A stretch of 64,000 bases of DNA from RGIG9060 sp052173655 (GTDB lineage: Bacteria > Spirochaetota > Spirochaetia > Treponematales > Treponemataceae). Every line of letters begins with the position of its first letter. Positions within the stretch are counted from its first letter, which is position 1. Location of the stretch: the NCBI GenBank assembly GCA_052173655.1, contig JBQMYD010000005.1, positions 124,001 through 188,000 of the forward strand. Reading direction: 5' to 3'. A program made the position numbers and the translations under genes. Below, piece by piece: positions 1 through 9,224 of the stretch. The notes below the pieces were generated by a model. It was not told where the DNA came from, did not search any database, and saw only the letters and a program-made list of their open reading frames with translations.

Positions 1-846
1 GAAGAACAAACCGGTTACAAAGTGGTATTTGTAACATGCTCGGATGGACAAGAAATTTTGTCCAAAGCTATTCATGAAAAAAACAAACCTTATGCAGATG
101 TTTTACTTGGTATAGATAATCATCTTGCAAAACAAGCTGTACAGTCCGGAGTGATTGAAAATTACAGACCGAAAAATGCAAAGAATATTTTGGTAAAAAA
201 CTTGACCTCGCAATACGATGAGGCATTAACTCCTTTTGATTGGGGATACTTTGCAATTATTTTTGATACAAAGTCAAAAATTACACCTCCATCTTGTCTT
301 GAAGATTTGGCAAAGCCAGAATACAAACAAGCGGTTGTATTGATGGATCCCAGAACCAGCACACCCGGTATGGGATTTTTTTCATGGACACAAGCTGTTT
401 ATAAAGAAAAATACTTGGACTACTGGAAACGAATAAAACCTTCGATTTTGACTATGAGTCCGAATTGGAGTACAGGTTACGGACTTTTCACTTCAGGAGA
501 AGCTCCTTTGGTAATAAGCTACACGACCAGCATGGCATATCATATTCAGTATGATAAGACCTCAAGATTTCAAGCATTGGAATTTTCAGATGGGCATGTA
601 ATGCAAATAGAATACTTAGCGTTGGTAAAAAATGCGGCAAACAGCAAAGGTGGAAAAGCCTTTATCGATTTTATGATTTCAGAAACCGCTCAGACTTTAA
701 TTCCTGAAGGACAATGGATGTATCCGGCTGCAGAAAAAACCGCTTTACCGGAATCTTTCGGAAAAGTTCCAATGCCTAAAAAGACACTCCCTTATAAATC
801 GGACAATAAAGATTTGACAGAGCTTTTTAATCAGCTGGCAAAATAG
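1..846 (+). CDS. thiB: Thiamine-type ABC transporter substrate-binding protein, C-terminal part (5' end outside window)
   Basis: The reading frame is open from base 1, so the start and signal peptide lie upstream. The visible 281 residues match the ThiB/TbpA family of periplasmic binding proteins: the stretch GYKVVFVTCSDGQEIL, then YADVLLGIDN, and later the hinge region around NWSTGYGLFTSGEAPLVISY. It would capture thiamine or a phosphate ester in the periplasm and deliver it to the permease encoded 11 bases downstream. The order binding protein, double-length permease, ATPase is the ThiBPQ layout known in treponemes. Iron(III)-binding proteins share this fold, so the substrate is an assignment by family resemblance and by the thiamine pyrophosphokinase gene near 48 kb. 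Confidence 0.85.
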   Translation, partial: EEQTGYKVVFVTCSDGQEILSKAIHEKNKPYADVLLGIDNHLAKQAVQSGVIENYRPKNAKNILVKNLTSQYDEALTPFDWGYFAIIFDTKSKITPPSCLEDLAKPEYKQAVVLMDPRTSTPGMGFFSWTQAVYKEKYLDYWKRIKPSILTMSPNWSTGYGLFTSGEAPLVISYTTSMAYHIQYDKTSRFQALEFSDGHVMQIEYLALVKNAANSKGGKAFIDFMISETAQTLIPEGQWMYPAAEKTALPESFGKVPMPKKTLPYKSDNKDLTELFNQLAK

Positions 847-857
847 TTAAAAAAAAT

Positions 858-2483
858 ATGGAAAAAACTGAAATAAAAACAAAAACGACTTTTGTCATTT
901 TTGCACAAATAGGAAAAGCCGTTTTTGTTTCGGTTTTGCTTTTGTTTTTTGTCCCCCTCGTTGCATCATTTTTGCCCATTGCAAACATGAATTTTTCAGG
1001 GGAACAAGAAGCAAAAAAAATCATAAATTTTCAATTTTTTTTACGATTACTAAAATCGGCAGGATTTACCTGTTTACAAGCAAGTCTTTCATCTTTGTTA
1101 GCAGTTATTATAGGGTTTTCTGCCGCTTTTTTTTGTGCAAATCGTTCTTTTTGGGGCAGAAAATTTTTATTAAGCCTTGCAGGAATTCCGCTTGCAGTTC
1201 CTTCCGTAATAATCGCTCTGTCATTCATTATTTTTTTCGGAAAAAACGGTTTTCTGAATTCAAAAATTACACATTTTTTTAACTTAAAAAATCCACTGCC
1301 AAGTTTTTTATATTCATTTTGGGGCTTGATTATTACACAAGCTTTTTATAATTTTCCCATCGCAATGAGAACAATATCGCAAAGATGGTCGCTTCTTAAT
1401 GAAGATGAACAAATGGCTGCAAAACTTTTAGGAGCCAAAACCTTTAGAATTTTTAGAACAATTATTTTTCCTGTCTTATTGCCGTCCGTACTTGCTTCTT
1501 TTACCGTTATTTTTTTATATTGCTTTTTCAGTTTTGTTATAGTTTTACTTTTCGGAAAAGTCGGAGTTTCCGTTTTAGAAGTTGAATTATTCCAAGCTAT
1601 CAGAAGTGGGAATCAAGTAGAATACAGCACAATTATTATTTTATTTGAAATTTGTATCAGTTCTGTACTTGTATTACTTTATCTGCATGTTCAAAAAAAA
1701 ATGCAACTGCAAACCGGCAATTTAAAACCGGAGCGAAAACGAAAAAAAATAAAGGGCTTCGCAGAAAAACTCAGTTTTTCAATTACAATTTTTTTAATTG
1801 TATTTTTTTTATGTGCCCCTTTATTTTCAATAATTGTCCGTTCATTTTTTAGCATAAATTATTCTCAGCAATATTATTTTTCGCTTAAAGCTTGGAGTTT
1901 GATTTTTTCAAGAGCTTCTTTTTGGAGAGCCTTACTCACAACTATAACAGTCAGCTCTATAAGTGCTTTGATTTCTTTAATTACATGTCTGGCATATTCT
2001 TATTTAAAAATATTTAAAACAAATAAATTAAATTTTTTGGAAATTATGCCTTTGGTTATTTCACCGCTTGCATTAAGTTTCGGCTGGTCAATGATTATGC
2101 ACAAAGGCTCTGTTTTTGTATTGATTTTTGCCCAATCAGCTTTAACTTGGCCTTTTGTTTTACCGCAAATTCAAATTGCAATTAACAGAATTCCAACTCA
2201 AATTATAAATGCTGCAAAACTCGTTTCAACACCGTATACAAATTATTTTTTAATAATAATTCCGCTTATTGCAAAGGAATGTCTTATCGCCTTTGCTTTT
2301 GCTTTTGCAATAAGTGCTGGAGATGCAACTTTACCGCTGGTTTTGTCAATTCCGGGATTTGAAAATCTTTCTTTATTGGTTTTCAGACTCGCAGCCGCTT
2401 ACAGATTTTCAGAAAGTGCTGCAGTTGCAGTAATTTTAGCTGCAATTTCATCTTCCGTATTCTTTTTGGAGGAAAGATCATGA
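858..2483 (+). CDS. thiP: Thiamine-type ABC transporter permease, two-domain
   Basis: A 541-residue inner-membrane protein with roughly twelve hydrophobic segments, made of two fused permease domains as in ThiP and FbpB. The ATPase-contact loops (EAA-type) are visible near residues 184-200 (MAAKLLGAKTFRIFR) and near 449 (NAAKLVSTPYTNYF), the second being less regular. It starts at an ATG 11 bases after the binding-protein stop. Its TGA stop overlaps the ATG of the ATPase gene by four bases, so the three genes are translationally coupled. It forms the membrane channel of the importer. The coding strand is very rich in T, as expected for a membrane protein in an A+T-rich genome. Confidence 0.85.
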   Translation: MEKTEIKTKTTFVIFAQIGKAVFVSVLLLFFVPLVASFLPIANMNFSGEQEAKKIINFQFFLRLLKSAGFTCLQASLSSLLAVIIGFSAAFFCANRSFWGRKFLLSLAGIPLAVPSVIIALSFIIFFGKNGFLNSKITHFFNLKNPLPSFLYSFWGLIITQAFYNFPIAMRTISQRWSLLNEDEQMAAKLLGAKTFRIFRTIIFPVLLPSVLASFTVIFLYCFFSFVIVLLFGKVGVSVLEVELFQAIRSGNQVEYSTIIILFEICISSVLVLLYLHVQKKMQLQTGNLKPERKRKKIKGFAEKLSFSITIFLIVFFLCAPLFSIIVRSFFSINYSQQYYFSLKAWSLIFSRASFWRALLTTITVSSISALISLITCLAYSYLKIFKTNKLNFLEIMPLVISPLALSFGWSMIMHKGSVFVLIFAQSALTWPFVLPQIQIAINRIPTQIINAAKLVSTPYTNYFLIIIPLIAKECLIAFAFAFAISAGDATLPLVLSIPGFENLSLLVFRLAAAYRFSESAAVAVILAAISSSVFFLEERS

Positions 2484-3124
2484 AAGATAATTTTATAAAT
2501 ACTGAACCTTTTTTACATGTCGATAACATTGTAAAAGTTTTTGATACAAAAAAAATTCAAATTTCATTTTCCCTGGCACATGGAGATACTTTGGCTTTAT
2601 TAGGGCCTTCAGGTTGCGGAAAATCTACAATCTTAAAAATGATAAGCGGTTTAATTAAACCGAATTCCGGAAAAATTTTTTTATGCAAAAATGACATCAC
2701 AGATGTTGTTCCTCACAAACGCGGAATTGGAATGGTTTTTCAAGACTACGCTCTTTTTCCACATCTTTCGGTAGAGGATAATATAGGATACGGACTGGTT
2801 GCATCAGGTCTTTCCAAAAAAAATGCACGAAAGGAAGCCTCTCATTGGATAAAACTTTTTTCTCTTGAAAATCTTGCAAAACGAAAGCCCGACACGCTTT
2901 CCGGCGGAGAAAAACAACGCACAGCACTTGCCAGAACCTTGGCAGTAAAACCAAATCTTATTTTATTTGATGAACCTCTTTCAGCTTTGGATCAAGATTT
3001 AAGATTAAACTTACGAGTAGAACTTGCCGAACATCAAAAGCGTTTTAAATATACGGCTATTTATGTAACGCATGACAAAGAGGAAGCTTCTTTTCTTGCA
3101 AAAAAAACTATTATCATGAAATAG
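2480..3124 (+). CDS. thiQ: Thiamine-type ABC transporter ATP-binding protein
   Basis: A 214-residue ABC ATPase. It shows the Walker A motif GPSGCGKST near residue 42, the Q-loop FQDYALFPH, the signature LSGGEKQRTALARTL near residue 140, Walker B LILFDEP and the switch histidine in YVTHD. It lacks the C-terminal TOBE regulatory domain found in the longer PotA gene at 43.9 kb; this short form is usual for ThiQ. It energises import of the ligand captured by the upstream binding protein. The four-base overlap with the permease gene supports one operon. The assignment to thiamine rather than iron or another solute rests on the binding protein. Confidence 0.85.
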   Translation: MKDNFINTEPFLHVDNIVKVFDTKKIQISFSLAHGDTLALLGPSGCGKSTILKMISGLIKPNSGKIFLCKNDITDVVPHKRGIGMVFQDYALFPHLSVEDNIGYGLVASGLSKKNARKEASHWIKLFSLENLAKRKPDTLSGGEKQRTALARTLAVKPNLILFDEPLSALDQDLRLNLRVELAEHQKRFKYTAIYVTHDKEEASFLAKKTIIMK

Positions 3125-3174
3125 ATTTGCATTTTGTAAAGAAAAAATATATAATTCGCAACGGAGATATCAGT

Positions 3175-4674
3175 ATGGGCACTTCTACAATGTTCAAAAA
3201 TGAAATAAAGGGAAGAAAAGCAAATTCCGGAAAATTTGTTTATAAACACTACGCAAGAAAATACAAATTTAATCCTAAGGATTTTCCTAAATTAACTACA
3301 ATTTCAAGTCTTGAAAACTGCAATGACTTTGGAATCCGCCATATAGTCGAAAATCACAATGAAAAAATAATTTGTTCACCCGGTTCTTTTGCAGACGGAA
3401 ATTCGGAAACTCAGCCTATAATACAGGAAAAAGGTATAGTCATAGGAACAATCCGAATGGGATTCGGACATTGCAGGATGAGTCTTGCACTTGCCAGTGC
3501 CGCAAAGCATTTTGGCTACAACCCTTACTGGCTTGACTTACTCGCTTTTCCTGAGACTTCCGCAACTAAAACCATAAAAGATATGGAAAATTGGTACAAC
3601 TTAGGCTCAAGAATTTCTCAAGTAAGCAAATTGTTTAACAAGCATGTTTGGGAAAATCTTACTTCTGAAGGAGGCAGACATCTATCTTCATCATTGCGAA
3701 ATAAACATGTAAGCCAAATTTTTGCTCCTCTTTTTCATGAAATTCCTCAAAATATGCCGATTTTATCAACTCATCCTTGGGTTGGGAACGGAGCCGTAGA
3801 AGCCGGCATGAAAAACGTTGTAAATATAATTCCCGATAATTATCCTCTTGCTTTTTGGCTGGTAGAAGGAAGCAATCACACAGTTCAATCCCCATCTGCA
3901 TACACAGGCTACAGGGCTTTTATTTCAATGGGAGAAAACGGAAATTTGCGATATTGTCTTCCGGAAGATAAAATTTGGGAAGTAGGACACTACATTGACC
4001 ATGAAATAGTTTCAAATATTGAACAAGACTGTGATTTTAGGCTAAAAAGAATGAAAGACGGAAAACCTCGAAGATTTTTGCTTACCATGGGAGGAGCAGG
4101 GGCACAAGTTTTACGTTTTGCCGATATTTCAAAACATTGTAATGCTGCCATAAAAGAAAAAAAAGCTGCACTTTTCATTAATATGGGAGACCATAAGGGA
4201 AGATGGGCTGATCTAAAAAAAATACTCGACAGAGAAAAAATAGAATATGTTTTTCACAGTTCATGGGAAGAAACCAGACAATTTGTAGAAAATGCCAGAA
4301 CTCGTGATGAACATGGCATACATATTTTTCTTCATGAAAATTTTTATGCGGCAATTTATGCCACCAACGTTCTTATGAGGATAAGTGATGTAATGGTAAC
4401 AAAACCTAGTGAATTGAGTTACTATCCTGTTCCAAAATTATTTATTCAACGAGTAGGAAAACATGAAGCTTGGGGTGCCATTAGAGGCTCTGAAATCGGT
4501 GACGGAACCATAGAAACTTCCAGCCTAACGAGTATGCACCGCACAATGAACCTTTTAATCCATGAACAAGATTTAATGCAAATGTTTTGCAAACATATTC
4601 TTATAAACAATAAAAATGGTGTGTATGACGGTGCTTATAATGCAGTGAAACTTGCAATGGAAGGAAAGTTTTAA
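3175..4674 (+). CDS. Conserved protein of unknown function, possibly GT-B glycosyltransferase-like
   Basis: A 499-residue soluble protein without signal peptide or membrane segment. I chose ATG 3175, which has GGAG eight bases upstream, over a TTG at 3127 that has no ribosome site. Residues around IGTIRMGFGHCRMSLALASAAK resemble the N-terminal nucleotide-sugar region of MurG and diacylglycerol glucosyltransferases (a GxGH turn followed by a helix). A second glycine turn (LLTMGGAGAQ) opens the second half, and VTKPSELSYYPVPKLFI resembles the donor-binding segment of that fold. This is resemblance, not a firm family match. It follows the importer by about 50 bases and may share its transcript. 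Confidence 0.7.
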   Translation: MGTSTMFKNEIKGRKANSGKFVYKHYARKYKFNPKDFPKLTTISSLENCNDFGIRHIVENHNEKIICSPGSFADGNSETQPIIQEKGIVIGTIRMGFGHCRMSLALASAAKHFGYNPYWLDLLAFPETSATKTIKDMENWYNLGSRISQVSKLFNKHVWENLTSEGGRHLSSSLRNKHVSQIFAPLFHEIPQNMPILSTHPWVGNGAVEAGMKNVVNIIPDNYPLAFWLVEGSNHTVQSPSAYTGYRAFISMGENGNLRYCLPEDKIWEVGHYIDHEIVSNIEQDCDFRLKRMKDGKPRRFLLTMGGAGAQVLRFADISKHCNAAIKEKKAALFINMGDHKGRWADLKKILDREKIEYVFHSSWEETRQFVENARTRDEHGIHIFLHENFYAAIYATNVLMRISDVMVTKPSELSYYPVPKLFIQRVGKHEAWGAIRGSEIGDGTIETSSLTSMHRTMNLLIHEQDLMQMFCKHILINNKNGVYDGAYNAVKLAMEGKF

Positions 4675-4714
4675 AATCTTTTATCGGTTAGCTTTCAACG
4701 GCACAGATGCTTTT

Positions 4715-5875
4715 TTAATGTACAAAATCAGTCAGTACGCTTTTTAAAATTTCAAGTCCCTCTTCAAGCTCGTTATCGTTGATCACAAGAGGTGGTAAAA
4801 ATCTTAACGTATTTTTTCCGGCAGTTGAACAGCAAAGCCCTTGTTCAAGACATTTTTTTTGCACATCGGCTGCACAAAAAGTGATATCAACTCCGATCAT
4901 TAAACCTTTGCCCCTAATTTCTTTTACGCAAGGCAATTTCCAAGCTGATATTGTAGAGCAAATTTTCTCTCCGGCCCTTTCTACACGAGAAAGAAAACCG
5001 GGCTTTTCCAATTCCGCAAGAACAGCCATTGCTCCGGTACATGCCAAAGGATTTCCACCAAAAGTAGATTGATGATCTCCGGATAAAAAAACGTCGGCTT
5101 TGCCTTTGTAAAGACATGCTCCCATAGGAATACCGCCGGCAATTCCTTTTGCAACGGTAATAACGTCAGGATCGATTCCCAGCCACTGACTTGCAAAAAG
5201 ATGTCCGGTTCTACCGAATCCGGTTTGCACTTCATCTGCAATTATTATAGCACCTGCATCTCTTGCTTCTTTTACCGCAGATAAAGCCCAATCTTTATCG
5301 ATAAGATTTACTCCACCTTCTCCTTGAATACACTCCAGCATAAAAGCACAAACAGTTTTATCAAAACATTTTAATGCTTGGTAGTCGCCTGCCTTTATAT
5401 ACTTAAATCCTTGAGGATAGGGTGCAAAACATTCAGGATGAAAAAAATCCTGTCCAGTAGCAGTCAAGGAAGCCAAAGTTCTCCCATGAAACGATTTTTC
5501 CAAACTCACGATTGTTTTACGCTCACAACTGCCGTTTAGATATCCATATTTTCGTGCAAGCTTTACAGCACACTCATTAGCTTCTGCTCCGGAATTTGCA
5601 AAAAAAACTTTTTCAAACCCCGAAGCTGCCAGTAAAGCTTTTGAATACTTTAATCCGATGTCAGAATTGTAGTAATTTGAAATATGAATTTGTTTTTTTA
5701 CCTGATCGCAAACTGCTTTCACATAATTAGGATGATTATGCCCCAAACAGTTGACTGCAATTCCTGCCAAAAAATCAATGTATTTTTTTCCGTTTATGTC
5801 ATAAAGGGTAGCTCCCTGTCCTTTTTCAAAAACAACATCAAAACTTCCAAAATTATTTGTAATATTTCCTGCCAT
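4715..5875 (-). CDS. argD: Acetylornithine aminotransferase
   Basis: A 386-residue class-III PLP-dependent aminotransferase that converts N-acetylglutamate semialdehyde and glutamate to N-acetylornithine and 2-oxoglutarate in arginine synthesis. Family marks include GAEANECAVKLARKYG, SFHGRTLASLTATGQ, the cofactor aspartate in IIADEVQTGFGRTG, and the Schiff-base lysine in ITVAKGIAGGIPMGA. I placed the start at ATG 5875 (MAGNITNNFG), which has AAGGAA about six bases upstream; a GTG 30 bases earlier is possible but poorer. It is the last gene of the minus-strand argJ-argB-argD cluster, about 50 bases after argB. Ornithine aminotransferases are similar, but the neighbours decide for ArgD. Confidence 0.93.
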   Translation of the reverse strand: MAGNITNNFGSFDVVFEKGQGATLYDINGKKYIDFLAGIAVNCLGHNHPNYVKAVCDQVKKQIHISNYYNSDIGLKYSKALLAASGFEKVFFANSGAEANECAVKLARKYGYLNGSCERKTIVSLEKSFHGRTLASLTATGQDFFHPECFAPYPQGFKYIKAGDYQALKCFDKTVCAFMLECIQGEGGVNLIDKDWALSAVKEARDAGAIIIADEVQTGFGRTGHLFASQWLGIDPDVITVAKGIAGGIPMGACLYKGKADVFLSGDHQSTFGGNPLACTGAMAVLAELEKPGFLSRVERAGEKICSTISAWKLPCVKEIRGKGLMIGVDITFCAADVQKKCLEQGLCCSTAGKNTLRFLPPLVINDNELEEGLEILKSVLTDFVH

Positions 5876-5927
5876 AAAAAATTCCTTTTTTTTTAATTTC
5901 AGCACCTGTTAAAATTTTAGCTTAAAT

Positions 5928-6809
5928 TTATGTAAGCATTGTTCCAACACCTTTGTCGGAAAACATTTCTATCAAAAGCGAATGAGGAACTCTCCCGTCA
6001 ATAATATGAGTTCTGCAAACCCCTCCGCTTAAAGCTTCAAGGCAACATTCGATTTTAGGTATCATTCCGCTTGAAATAACTCCTGTTGCTATCATTGAAG
6101 GGATAGCCTCCCTTGCAACCCTTTTTACAAGAGTTGAAGGATCATTTACATTTAGCAAAACTCCGGGAACATTCGTTAATTGCAAAAATTTTTCAGCCTT
6201 TAATGCAACTGCAATTTTTGCGGCAGCTGTATCAGCATTAATGTTATAACGGCTCATATCGTCCTGTTCTCCCAAAGCCACTGTAGAAATAACCGGAATA
6301 AAATCATTATCCAAAAGAACATTTATTATTTCAGGATTTACTTCAGTTATTTCACCTACAAACCCCAAGTCGGTTCCATCTTTTGAAATTTTTTTTGCTC
6401 TTAACAATCCGGAATCTACACCGCAAATTCCTACGGCTTTTCCACCCTTTTGTGTAAGAATTCCTACAATATCTTTGTTTAATTTTCCGGCAAGAACCAT
6501 TTGAACAACCTCCATGGTTTCTTTATCCGTATACCGTAAACCGTTTACAAATTTGCTTTCTTTTCCAAGTCGTTCCAGCATATGATTAATTTCAGGACCA
6601 CCACCGTGAACAAGCACAACCTTTATTCCTATCGTATTCAAAAGCACAATATCTTCCATAACGGCTTGCTTTAATTCTTCATTAAGCATGGCATTCCCAC
6701 CGTATTTTACAACTACAACTTTTCCGCACCATTGCTTAAAATATGGCAAAGCTTCTGCAAGTACTAAAGACCATTGTTCTGCATTAAAGTTTGTTTTATC
6801 TTCAATCAT
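5928..6809 (-). CDS. argB: Acetylglutamate kinase
   Basis: A 293-residue amino-acid kinase that phosphorylates N-acetylglutamate. The nucleotide and substrate loops are visible: KYGGNAML, VLVHGGGPEIN, LNKDIVG and NINADTAAAKIAVAL. An N-terminal helix of about 25 residues precedes the core (LAEALPYFKQWCGK). In this family such a helix is the mark of the hexameric, arginine-inhibited form, so feedback control by arginine is a reasonable inference. Its ATG overlaps the stop of argJ by four bases, which indicates translational coupling. It lies between argJ and argD in the same minus-strand operon. Confidence 0.95.
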   Translation of the reverse strand: MIEDKTNFNAEQWSLVLAEALPYFKQWCGKVVVVKYGGNAMLNEELKQAVMEDIVLLNTIGIKVVLVHGGGPEINHMLERLGKESKFVNGLRYTDKETMEVVQMVLAGKLNKDIVGILTQKGGKAVGICGVDSGLLRAKKISKDGTDLGFVGEITEVNPEIINVLLDNDFIPVISTVALGEQDDMSRYNINADTAAAKIAVALKAEKFLQLTNVPGVLLNVNDPSTLVKRVAREAIPSMIATGVISSGMIPKIECCLEALSGGVCRTHIIDGRVPHSLLIEMFSDKGVGTMLT

Positions 6810-8128
6810 GTTCTGTAATCCCCATTAATTTTTACATAATCATACGTTAAATCACACCCCCAAGCAGTTCCCTCAGCATTTCCGTCTTCAAGTGTAATAA
6901 TGATTTTTACTTCATCGGAACTCAAAATAGATTTAGCTTTATTTTCGTCAAAGTCTAAAGGAACGCCGCAATCAAAAACTTTTATTTCGTTCATATCAGA
7001 ACTTACATGCAAATCTTTATCTGAAGCAGAAGTTTTGCAACCGCAATTCATTTCGGCAACTTCTGTTTCATTTTTACAACTTAAAAATGAAACAGAAGTT
7101 TTTTCCGGAGTAAAAAAAACTCCGGAGTATCCCATAGCACACAAGATTCTTCCCCAGTTTGCATCTTTTCCGAAAAATGCAGCCTTTACAAGACTTGAAG
7201 AAATTACCGTTTTTGCAAGGGTTCTGGCAGTTTGGACGTCAACAGCCCCTTTTACGTTGCATTCTATCAAACGAGTTGCACCTTCACCATCACCTGCAAT
7301 TTTTCGTGCCATTTCAGTATTCAAAACATTTAAAGCTTCTACAAAAATTTTATAATTTTTATCCTCACAGTTTATTTCAGGATTTTCCGCCATTCCATTA
7401 GCAAGAATTAAAAGAGTATCATTCGTAGAAGTATCCCCGTCAACACTTATGCAGTTATAAGTTACAAGAACCGTTTCACGCAAAGCCTTGTCAAGCATTT
7501 CGGCACTGATTGCACAGTCGGTAGTAATAAAACCGAGCATAGTACCCATGTTGATGTGAATCATTCCGGAACCTTTAGCCATTGTACCTATTCTGACTTT
7601 TTTACCGCCTATTTCCGTTTCCACCGCACACTCTTTACTCTTTGTATCAGTAGTCATAATTGCCCTTGCAGCCTTTTTATGTTCATCTTTGCCTAATCCG
7701 TCTACAAGTTCTGTAACATGATTTTCAATGCAGGCAACATTTATCTGTTGCCCTATTACTCCTGTAGAACAAACAAGAACGTCATCTTCATCTACTTTAG
7801 AATCTATTTTAGAAGAAGATGAAAGTGCCTGTGCCAAAGCTCGTGTCATTCTAACGGCATTACAAGCCCCTTCTTCTCCTGTACAAGCATTTGCATTTCC
7901 CGAATTTGCGATAACGGCCCTTGCTCTTTTGCGTTTTATACGCAGTTTTGTAAGTTTTACAGGCTCTGCTTGAACTTTATTTTGCGTAAAAACACCTGCA
8001 ACCTTACATAATTTTTCAGAATAAATGAGAGCTGTATCTTCTTTTTTTCTGCCCTGTTTTATTCCGGAAAGAACTCCATTTGCAAAAAAACCTATAGGAG
8101 AAGTAACTCCGCCGTCAATAAATTTCAT
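6806..8128 (-). CDS. argJ: Bifunctional glutamate N-acetyltransferase / amino-acid acetyltransferase
   Basis: A 440-residue ArgJ protein that transfers the acetyl group from N-acetylornithine to glutamate, making the pathway cyclic; some members also use acetyl-CoA. The family self-cleaves before a threonine, which is present here in NMGTMLGFITTD, a small variation on the usual NMATML. Other family segments are KLCKVAGVFTQNKVQAEPV near the N-terminus and GKDANWGRILCAMGYSG. A cysteine-rich stretch (NCGCKTSASDKD) near residue 370 looks like an insert relative to typical members. It is the first gene of the argJBD operon. argC is not in the window. Confidence 0.94.
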   Translation of the reverse strand: MKFIDGGVTSPIGFFANGVLSGIKQGRKKEDTALIYSEKLCKVAGVFTQNKVQAEPVKLTKLRIKRKRARAVIANSGNANACTGEEGACNAVRMTRALAQALSSSSKIDSKVDEDDVLVCSTGVIGQQINVACIENHVTELVDGLGKDEHKKAARAIMTTDTKSKECAVETEIGGKKVRIGTMAKGSGMIHINMGTMLGFITTDCAISAEMLDKALRETVLVTYNCISVDGDTSTNDTLLILANGMAENPEINCEDKNYKIFVEALNVLNTEMARKIAGDGEGATRLIECNVKGAVDVQTARTLAKTVISSSLVKAAFFGKDANWGRILCAMGYSGVFFTPEKTSVSFLSCKNETEVAEMNCGCKTSASDKDLHVSSDMNEIKVFDCGVPLDFDENKAKSILSSDEVKIIITLEDGNAEGTAWGCDLTYDYVKINGDYRT

Positions 8129-8201
8129 GAAAAACTCCCAAACATAAGAATCATCGTCATTTTATCACAAATTCATAGCAATTGTTAATAATATAAAAAA
8201 A

Positions 8202-8783
8202 TTAAATCAGCATATTTGAATTTTTATTTTTAACAAAAAGACAAAGAGCACTTGCCATTAGAGCATGAAAAACATCTTGAGTTCCCATAGCGTTTAAAAC
8301 TTCGTTTTGAGGAATTTCAAGATAGTCTAAAAATTCATCTTTGTCCAAATTTTGCTCATCTGTCATTTCCAAATCTTCTGCAAGGAATACATGAACATGA
8401 TTTGAAAAAAGTGCCGGATTGGGATTATAAAATCCAAGCTTTGTCATTTTTTTAGGTTTACATCCGGTTTCTTCCAAAAGCTCACGTAAAGCTGCATGTT
8501 CAGGTTCTTCATCAGGCTCAACTACCCCTCCCGGAAATTCCAAGCTTAATTTTTTTTCACCATGCCGCCATTGTTTTACCATTAAAAAATTCATTTCTTT
8601 TACCGGAATCACTATCACCCAATCGGGAGCATTACACACGATATAAGTTCCGTTTGTTTTTCCGTCATAAGCTGTTGAATTCCGTTCCGTTACGTCAAAA
8701 ACTCTTGTAGATAAAACCGTTTTTTGACTATTTTCGTGCCATTTTAACTTTTCATCTTCATCATTACAAAAACCTAACATCAT
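8202..8783 (-). CDS. Nudix hydrolase, ADP-ribose pyrophosphatase-like
   Basis: A 193-residue Nudix protein with the complete catalytic box GGVVEPDEEPEHAALREL followed by LEETG, giving the G-x5-E-x7-RE-x2-EE-x-G pattern that binds metal. Its length, the preceding VIPVKEMNFLMVKQWRHG strand and the box position fit ADP-ribose or nucleotide-sugar pyrophosphatases rather than MutT. I placed the start at ATG 8783 because GGGGAG lies about six bases upstream; the more upstream TTG and ATG overlap that ribosome site. It is monocistronic as far as can be seen, about 70 bases upstream of argJ on the same strand. The substrate cannot be told from sequence alone. Confidence 0.85.
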   Translation of the reverse strand: MMLGFCNDEDEKLKWHENSQKTVLSTRVFDVTERNSTAYDGKTNGTYIVCNAPDWVIVIPVKEMNFLMVKQWRHGEKKLSLEFPGGVVEPDEEPEHAALRELLEETGCKPKKMTKLGFYNPNPALFSNHVHVFLAEDLEMTDEQNLDKDEFLDYLEIPQNEVLNAMGTQDVFHALMASALCLFVKNKNSNMLI

Positions 8784-8905
8784 TGAACTCCCCATCAAAA
8801 AAGTGTATATTATATATTACTATATGCGGCAAAAAACTAAAAGTCTGCGTTAAGTTTTTTGGAAAAACACCGATACTAAATAGCAAAAAGTAAAAGGAGA
8901 AGCAA

Positions 8906-9223
8906 ATGACGAATTTTGTATCTTACGAAAACGAAAACAACTCTCTGGCAAGTAACAAAATTTACTGTGCAAATTGTATCCACTGTAAAATGGTAACCAC
9001 AGTAGGAGAAACAAGCGATCAATTTTATTTAAGAGTACGATGTGCTGCAGGTAAATGGAAAAAGAAACTTGGTGAAGAAAAAATCCATAAATATTTTACA
9101 GTAACCAGACGCAGCATAGATTATTGTGACATGTATGATGACATGGGTGATGCAGAAGAATTCATACATGATTTACAACAAAATCTTCCTTCAAAAGATG
9201 AATCATACGATAAGTGGTACTAA
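8906..9223 (+). CDS. Small conserved cysteine-containing protein
   Basis: A 105-residue acidic soluble protein with a good ribosome site (AAAGGAGAAGC) before its ATG. The N-terminal half holds CANCIHC (two cysteines spaced CxxC plus a third), a further cysteine in RVRCAAGKW, and a fourth region in IDYCDMYDD, suggesting a metal-binding or redox-active fold. I do not recognise the family by name. It is followed one base later by a lipoprotein gene, so the two are probably co-transcribed. No function is proposed. Confidence 0.75.
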   Translation: MTNFVSYENENNSLASNKIYCANCIHCKMVTTVGETSDQFYLRVRCAAGKWKKKLGEEKIHKYFTVTRRSIDYCDMYDDMGDAEEFIHDLQQNLPSKDESYDKWY

Positions 9224-9224
9224 A

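Noticed and set aside
6900..7355. Open frame of 151 codons on the plus strand
   Set aside because: Antisense to argJ; no ribosome site and no recognisable domain.
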